The translations under genes and the position numbers were made by a program. Of a stretch of 8,106 nt of DNA, positions 5,415 to 8,106 are shown in pieces. Under the pieces are notes generated by a model. The model saw only the letters and a list, made by a program, of their open reading frames with translations. It searched no databases and had not been told where the DNA came from. Position 1 is the first letter of the stretch; each line of letters begins with the position of its first letter. The DNA is from an uncultured Oscillospiraceae bacterium (GTDB lineage: Bacteria > Bacillota > Clostridia > Oscillospirales > Oscillospiraceae): contig CAJUAC010000094.1 of NCBI GenBank assembly GCA_910583885.1, positions 1-8,106 on the forward strand, written 5' to 3'.

Positions 5415-5933
5415 ATGTATTCTGTAGAAAATCTGGAGCTTACCCTGTGCGGCCTGTACCACCGGGGGATTATGGCGGAAAGGGGTCTCTCAGCGCGGGA
5501 GGCCGCTGAGCCCAACGAGGCGGACGAGCTGCTGGACAGCCTGGACCTGGAGGCCGTGCTGCAAACAGTACGGCACCACGCCCAGACCCCCTTCGCCTAT
5601 GCCTGCTACAGCAAAAAGGCCAGGATTTATGAATATCGCGGCGCGGAGCTGTTCGATCAGCGGGCCACACGGCTGTACCGCGCAGTCACGGAGGTCTCTG
5701 AGGGCGTGGTCTCCATCGCCCGGAGCCTGGAGCTTTGGCTGCTGGAGGATATGACGCTGCAAACGGTGGCCTGCGTATCCCTGGTCTGCGGGAATGGCGC
5801 ATATGCCAGCGAGTACCGGGAAATCAAGGACCATGACAGCTGCCTGTGGCTGAATCTGGAGGACCTGACGGCCAAGCTGGAGGAAATGTGCGGCCCCTAC
5901 TTTGAGGGCGAACTGCCCGCCTATGAGCTGTGA
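5415..5933 (+). CDS. Hypothetical protein (172 aa), unknown function
   Basis: This 172-residue acidic protein is not one I recognise. It starts with an apparently helical region rich in Glu, Asp and Leu (NEADELLDSLDLEAVLQTV). The second half looks mixed alpha/beta, including LELWLLEDMTLQTVACVSLVCG. No signal peptide or transmembrane helix is convincing. I chose the ATG at 5415 and not the in-frame ATG at 5400, because the sequence after 5400 (GGAGGAGG, 5402-5409) is itself the ribosome binding site for 5415. It follows the 90-residue gene closely and is followed by a terminator, so it appears to be the last gene of that small operon. Confidence 0.75.
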   Translation: MYSVENLELTLCGLYHRGIMAERGLSAREAAEPNEADELLDSLDLEAVLQTVRHHAQTPFAYACYSKKARIYEYRGAELFDQRATRLYRAVTEVSEGVVSIARSLELWLLEDMTLQTVACVSLVCGNGAYASEYREIKDHDSCLWLNLEDLTAKLEEMCGPYFEGELPAYEL

Positions 5934-5941
5934 CAGCTGCT

Positions 5942-5967
5942 GAACCGGCTGGCCCGGCTCTTTTTTT
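5942..5967 (+). terminator. Intrinsic terminator after the 172-aa gene
   Basis: GAACCGG (5942-5948) and CCGGCTC (5954-5960) form six pairs with one A-C mismatch around a 5-base loop, directly followed by seven T's (5961-5967). The stem is modest but GC-rich at the loop end. A short perfect dyad, AGCTGT/ACAGCT around 5932, spans the stop codon just upstream. A second small GC hairpin (GCGGG/CCCGC, 5976-5989) lies after it. Confidence 0.6.
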
Positions 5968-6024
5968 GTGCGGACGCGGGGATACCCGCAAACAATAAAT
6001 TGATAATAGAATGGACGTGATGAA

Positions 6025-6885
6025 ATGGCCGTTTACCGAGTAGAGCGGACCCGTGACTACACTGTGATGAGCAACTGCCATCTGAAGGATACCAGCCTGT
6101 CCCTGAAGGCAAAGGGGCTGCTGTCGATGATGCTCTCCCTCCCCAACGAGTGGAACTACAACACCCGCGGTCTGGCCGCTATCTGCAAGGAGGGTGTGGA
6201 CGCTATCGGCAGCGCCATCCGTGAGCTGGAGGGGCGGGGCTACATTGTCCGCCGCCAGCTGCGGGGGGCGGATGGACGCATCACAGACACGGAGTACACC
6301 ATCTATGAGCAGCCCCAGCATCCGGACCCGCCCGCGCCACCGGACGCTCCGGGACCGGATATGCCACATCCGGAAAACCCGTATGCGGCGGGGCCGGATA
6401 TGGCGGGGCCGCACCCGGAAATGGCCGCAGAATTAAATATAAATACATCCAGTACGAAAAAAGAAAATACGAAGCGATGCTCAGACCTGTCAGTCCGTCC
6501 GTCAACGGAAGTACCCGTGGAAGGACAGACGGACGTGACGGACAGGAGAGCGCAGATCATGGCGCAGATTGAGTATGACCACATCGTCACCCCCGCCAAT
6601 CGGGAGCAGATCGACGAATTTGTGGAGCTGATGCTGGAGGTGGCGCTGACGCGCAGCCCCACCATCCACATCGGGCGGGATCAGGAATATCCCGCCGCCC
6701 TGGTGCAGCAGCGGTTTGCCATGCTGGAGCGTACCCACATAGAGAAGGTCCTGGACGGCATCAGCGAAAATACAACCCGCGTCCGAAACGCCAGGGCCTA
6801 CCTGCTGGCGGCGTTGTTCAACGCCCCATCCTCAACGGGGAATTATTACACAATGCTGGTCAACCATGATCTCTACGGCGGCTGA
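6025..6885 (+). CDS. Winged-helix/DUF6017 replication initiator-like protein
   Basis: A 286-residue protein of the ICE/plasmid replication-initiator or replisome-organiser type (N-terminal winged helix, C-terminal DUF6017). The first ~95 residues contain the typical block VMSNCHLKDTSLSLKAKGLL, then NEWNYNTRGLAAICKEGVD and an IRELEGRGYIVRRQL recognition wing, expected to bind the replication origin. Residues about 96-180 form a Pro-rich, repetitive, poorly conserved linker (repeated GPDM/PHPE units). The C-terminal domain (about 195-286) has YPAALVQQRFAML, HIEKVLDGISENTTRVRN, AYLLAALFNAP and VNHDLYGG, all characteristic. The ATG at 6025 matches the family start; the ribosome binding site is weak. 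A -10-like GATAAT sits at 6002-6007, but I find no good -35. In related elements a dnaC-like ATPase often follows this gene; here a surface protein does, while a broken dnaC sits inverted at the left edge. Confidence 0.85.
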   Translation: MAVYRVERTRDYTVMSNCHLKDTSLSLKAKGLLSMMLSLPNEWNYNTRGLAAICKEGVDAIGSAIRELEGRGYIVRRQLRGADGRITDTEYTIYEQPQHPDPPAPPDAPGPDMPHPENPYAAGPDMAGPHPEMAAELNINTSSTKKENTKRCSDLSVRPSTEVPVEGQTDVTDRRAQIMAQIEYDHIVTPANREQIDEFVELMLEVALTRSPTIHIGRDQEYPAALVQQRFAMLERTHIEKVLDGISENTTRVRNARAYLLAALFNAPSSTGNYYTMLVNHDLYGG

Positions 6886-6900
6886 GAGGCCGCTTTTTTT
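6878..6900 (+). terminator. Terminator overlapping the stop codon of the replication gene
   Basis: GCGGC (6878-6882) pairs with GCCGC (6889-6893) around TGAGAG, followed by seven T's (6894-6900). The loop begins with the TGA stop codon itself, so the left arm is coding (Gly-Gly). A ribosome finishing translation would cover the stem, which may couple termination of transcription to translation. Confidence 0.8.
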
Positions 6901-6956
6901 ACTGCCCAAATTTGAACTGCAATTTTGACAAAAGAACGAAAGGAGGACCCTACGGC

Positions 6957-7913
6957 ATGAAAAAGCGCATTTTGTACCTGCTTCTCGCTCTCGTGCTGGT
7001 ACTGTCCCTGTCAGTCCCCGCGCTGGCGGCGGAGACCTTCTACCCCGTCTCCGTGGACGAGTACACAGCTGGGGAGCTGGATGAACCGCGCATCAACAAG
7101 GTTTACCGCCTGTCCCTGTCGGATGACCCGTCCGGCATCCCCACGGATGATTTTGTCCGCGATGGGCGGCATTACTACCTGCTGGACCTTATCCGCAAGG
7201 ACGAGGTTGGCGTGGACACACAGCCCTGTACCAGGACAGTTACGCTCCCCAGCACCACCAACAGCATGGAATCCGTGTTGCAGAGCCTGGAGGCGGAAAT
7301 GGAGGTGGAGACCGATGAGGGCTATACCGGCACCTTGAAGCTGGACCACACCTCTGTCCATGTAACGGTGGACGGTTACAAAAGCAGCACCAAAAATCAC
7401 AGCGCAACCCGCACCTTCCCCAACCTGTCCGAAGCGGATTTGTCGCTGCTGCCCAAGACGGTGACAGAGGGGGGCAGAACCCTCTCTCTGGCAACAGTCC
7501 AGTGGTCCAGCAGCTATGACGACGACGGGGAGGGCGGCGCGGCCATTCGCTACTCCGCCACCGCCAGCTATACCGGCAGCTCCACCACCCGCTATGCCAC
7601 CGGCTATACGATTACGGCGGACTACACCGGCGAGGTGGCAAAGACCGGCTGTGAGATCGTCACCTATACCGCCATTTTCGGCAGCAGAACCGTGTCCGAG
7701 GAACCAGAGAACAGCGGCGTGGAGACTGTACCAGCTGCAAAACCGGAACCCCAGGCCGGGGACACGGAATCCGCCGCCAACAACCCCGCCTCCGCCCCTG
7801 TTACGGCTGCGGGACTGCTGACCGCCCTTGGCTGCATGGCGGCGTTGGCAATCCCTGTGGCGGCTGTCATATGGCTTGCCTGTAAACTCATGGGAAGGAT
7901 GGGAAAGAAATGA
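6957..7913 (+). CDS. Exported, membrane-anchored surface protein of the ICE
   Basis: A 318-residue protein with a classical signal peptide (MKKR, a Leu/Val-rich core, and ALA-A cleavage near residue 24) and a C-terminal transmembrane helix (about 282-305) followed by a basic tail KLMGRMGKK. The exported part begins ETFYPVSVDEYTAGELDEPRINKVY and is rich in Thr/Ser/Tyr beta-strand segments (for example TASYTGSSTTRYATGYT), then a Pro/Ala-rich stalk. There is no LPxTG sorting signal. I recall similar proteins in clostridial Tn1549-like elements next to conjugation genes; function unknown, perhaps envelope or mating-surface attachment. I chose the ATG at 6957, with AAAGGAGG at 6939-6946. A TTGACA lies at 6925-6930 but without a good -10. 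Its stop overlaps the next start (ATGA), so the two exported proteins are coupled. Confidence 0.85.
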   Translation: MKKRILYLLLALVLVLSLSVPALAAETFYPVSVDEYTAGELDEPRINKVYRLSLSDDPSGIPTDDFVRDGRHYYLLDLIRKDEVGVDTQPCTRTVTLPSTTNSMESVLQSLEAEMEVETDEGYTGTLKLDHTSVHVTVDGYKSSTKNHSATRTFPNLSEADLSLLPKTVTEGGRTLSLATVQWSSSYDDDGEGGAAIRYSATASYTGSSTTRYATGYTITADYTGEVAKTGCEIVTYTAIFGSRTVSEEPENSGVETVPAAKPEPQAGDTESAANNPASAPVTAAGLLTALGCMAALAIPVAAVIWLACKLMGRMGKK

Positions 7914-8106
7914 AAAGATTCAACGTCTTTCTGATTACCCTGGCCCTGTTTGCCCTGTGCGCCTCGCCTGGGTATGCCCTGGACTACAGCTTTGACGCTC
8001 CGGAGGATTACCTGTATGGACAGCCAACCAGTGATGATACCATCTATGAGTGGGAAAACCCGAACCAGGACCGGAGTAAGAACACAGCCCTGATCCCGCC
8101 CGGCTT
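7910..8106 (+). CDS. Exported protein, N-terminal part; possibly ICE-encoded sortase
   Basis: The frame opens at an ATG overlapping the preceding stop by four bases and runs off the window after about 65 residues. It begins with a signal peptide (MKRFNVFLITLALFALCA, likely cut after GYA) and continues with DYSFDAPEDYLYGQPTSDD, then a segment ending in NTALIPPG. From memory, this opening resembles exported sortase-family proteins encoded in clostridial conjugative elements, whose catalytic His-Cys-Arg domain lies further downstream. That part is outside the window, so the assignment is tentative; only the export signal and the coupling to the surface-protein gene are directly seen. Confidence 0.55.
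   Translation, partial: MKRFNVFLITLALFALCASPGYALDYSFDAPEDYLYGQPTSDDTIYEWENPNQDRSKNTALIPPG

Noticed and set aside
6912..6956. Earlier in-frame start for the surface protein
   Set aside because: It would put residues before the signal peptide; the AAAGGAGG and the MKKR signal sequence fit the ATG at 6957.
1..8106. tRNA, rRNA, CRISPR array or insertion sequence
   Set aside because: No cloverleaf, no spaced direct repeats, no transposase or terminal inverted repeats were seen in the window.

Overview
The window looks like part of an integrative conjugative element (ICE) or related conjugative plasmid from a G+C-rich gut clostridium, Oscillospiraceae/Lachnospiraceae-like. This rests on strong AGGAGG-type ribosome binding sites, TTG starts and tight head-to-tail gene packing. 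It also rests on a gene set I recognise from Tn1549-like clostridial elements: a ParA/ParB partition operon, a DUF6551-like ParB-fold protein, a winged-helix/DUF6017 replication initiator, a DnaC/IstB-like ATPase remnant, and exported surface proteins. The host assignment is inference, and no database was searched.

Layout. Positions 1-500 (minus strand) hold the start of a small ICE protein and the 3' part of a dnaC-like gene that has lost its Walker A half. At about position 500 this gene stops abruptly and a plus-strand unit begins. A sigma-70-type promoter (489-516) precedes a roughly 145-nt region that folds well and ends in a terminator-like hairpin (631-668). The partition operon follows: parB1 (701-1846, with an unusual A+T-rich C-terminal tail), a DUF6551-like gene (1851-2723), parA (2734-3555) and parB2 (3512-4450, TTG start overlapping parA). 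A terminator with a competing alternative hairpin (4470-4508) separates these from three small conserved or unknown genes (4523-5933). After another terminator come the replication initiator (6025-6885) with a terminator formed over its stop codon, a signal-peptide/transmembrane surface protein (6957-7913), and the beginning of a second exported protein (7910 to the window end), perhaps a sortase.

How they work together. ParA and the two ParBs should segregate or stabilise the excised or plasmid form, the DUF6017 protein should start its replication, and the exported proteins at the right edge probably belong to the cell-envelope part of the conjugation module.

Most notable observation. parB1 and parB2 each carry a long dyad at the homologous codon position, centred just after the CAA (Gln) codon and about ten codons before the helix-turn-helix. 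The arms differ in sequence between the two genes but are self-complementary in both. That suggests selection on a palindrome or hairpin (an embedded parS-like site, operator, RNA hairpin or attenuator) and not on the protein alone. The structured leader upstream of parB1 and the switch-like terminator after parB2 are the other signals not explained by the genes.
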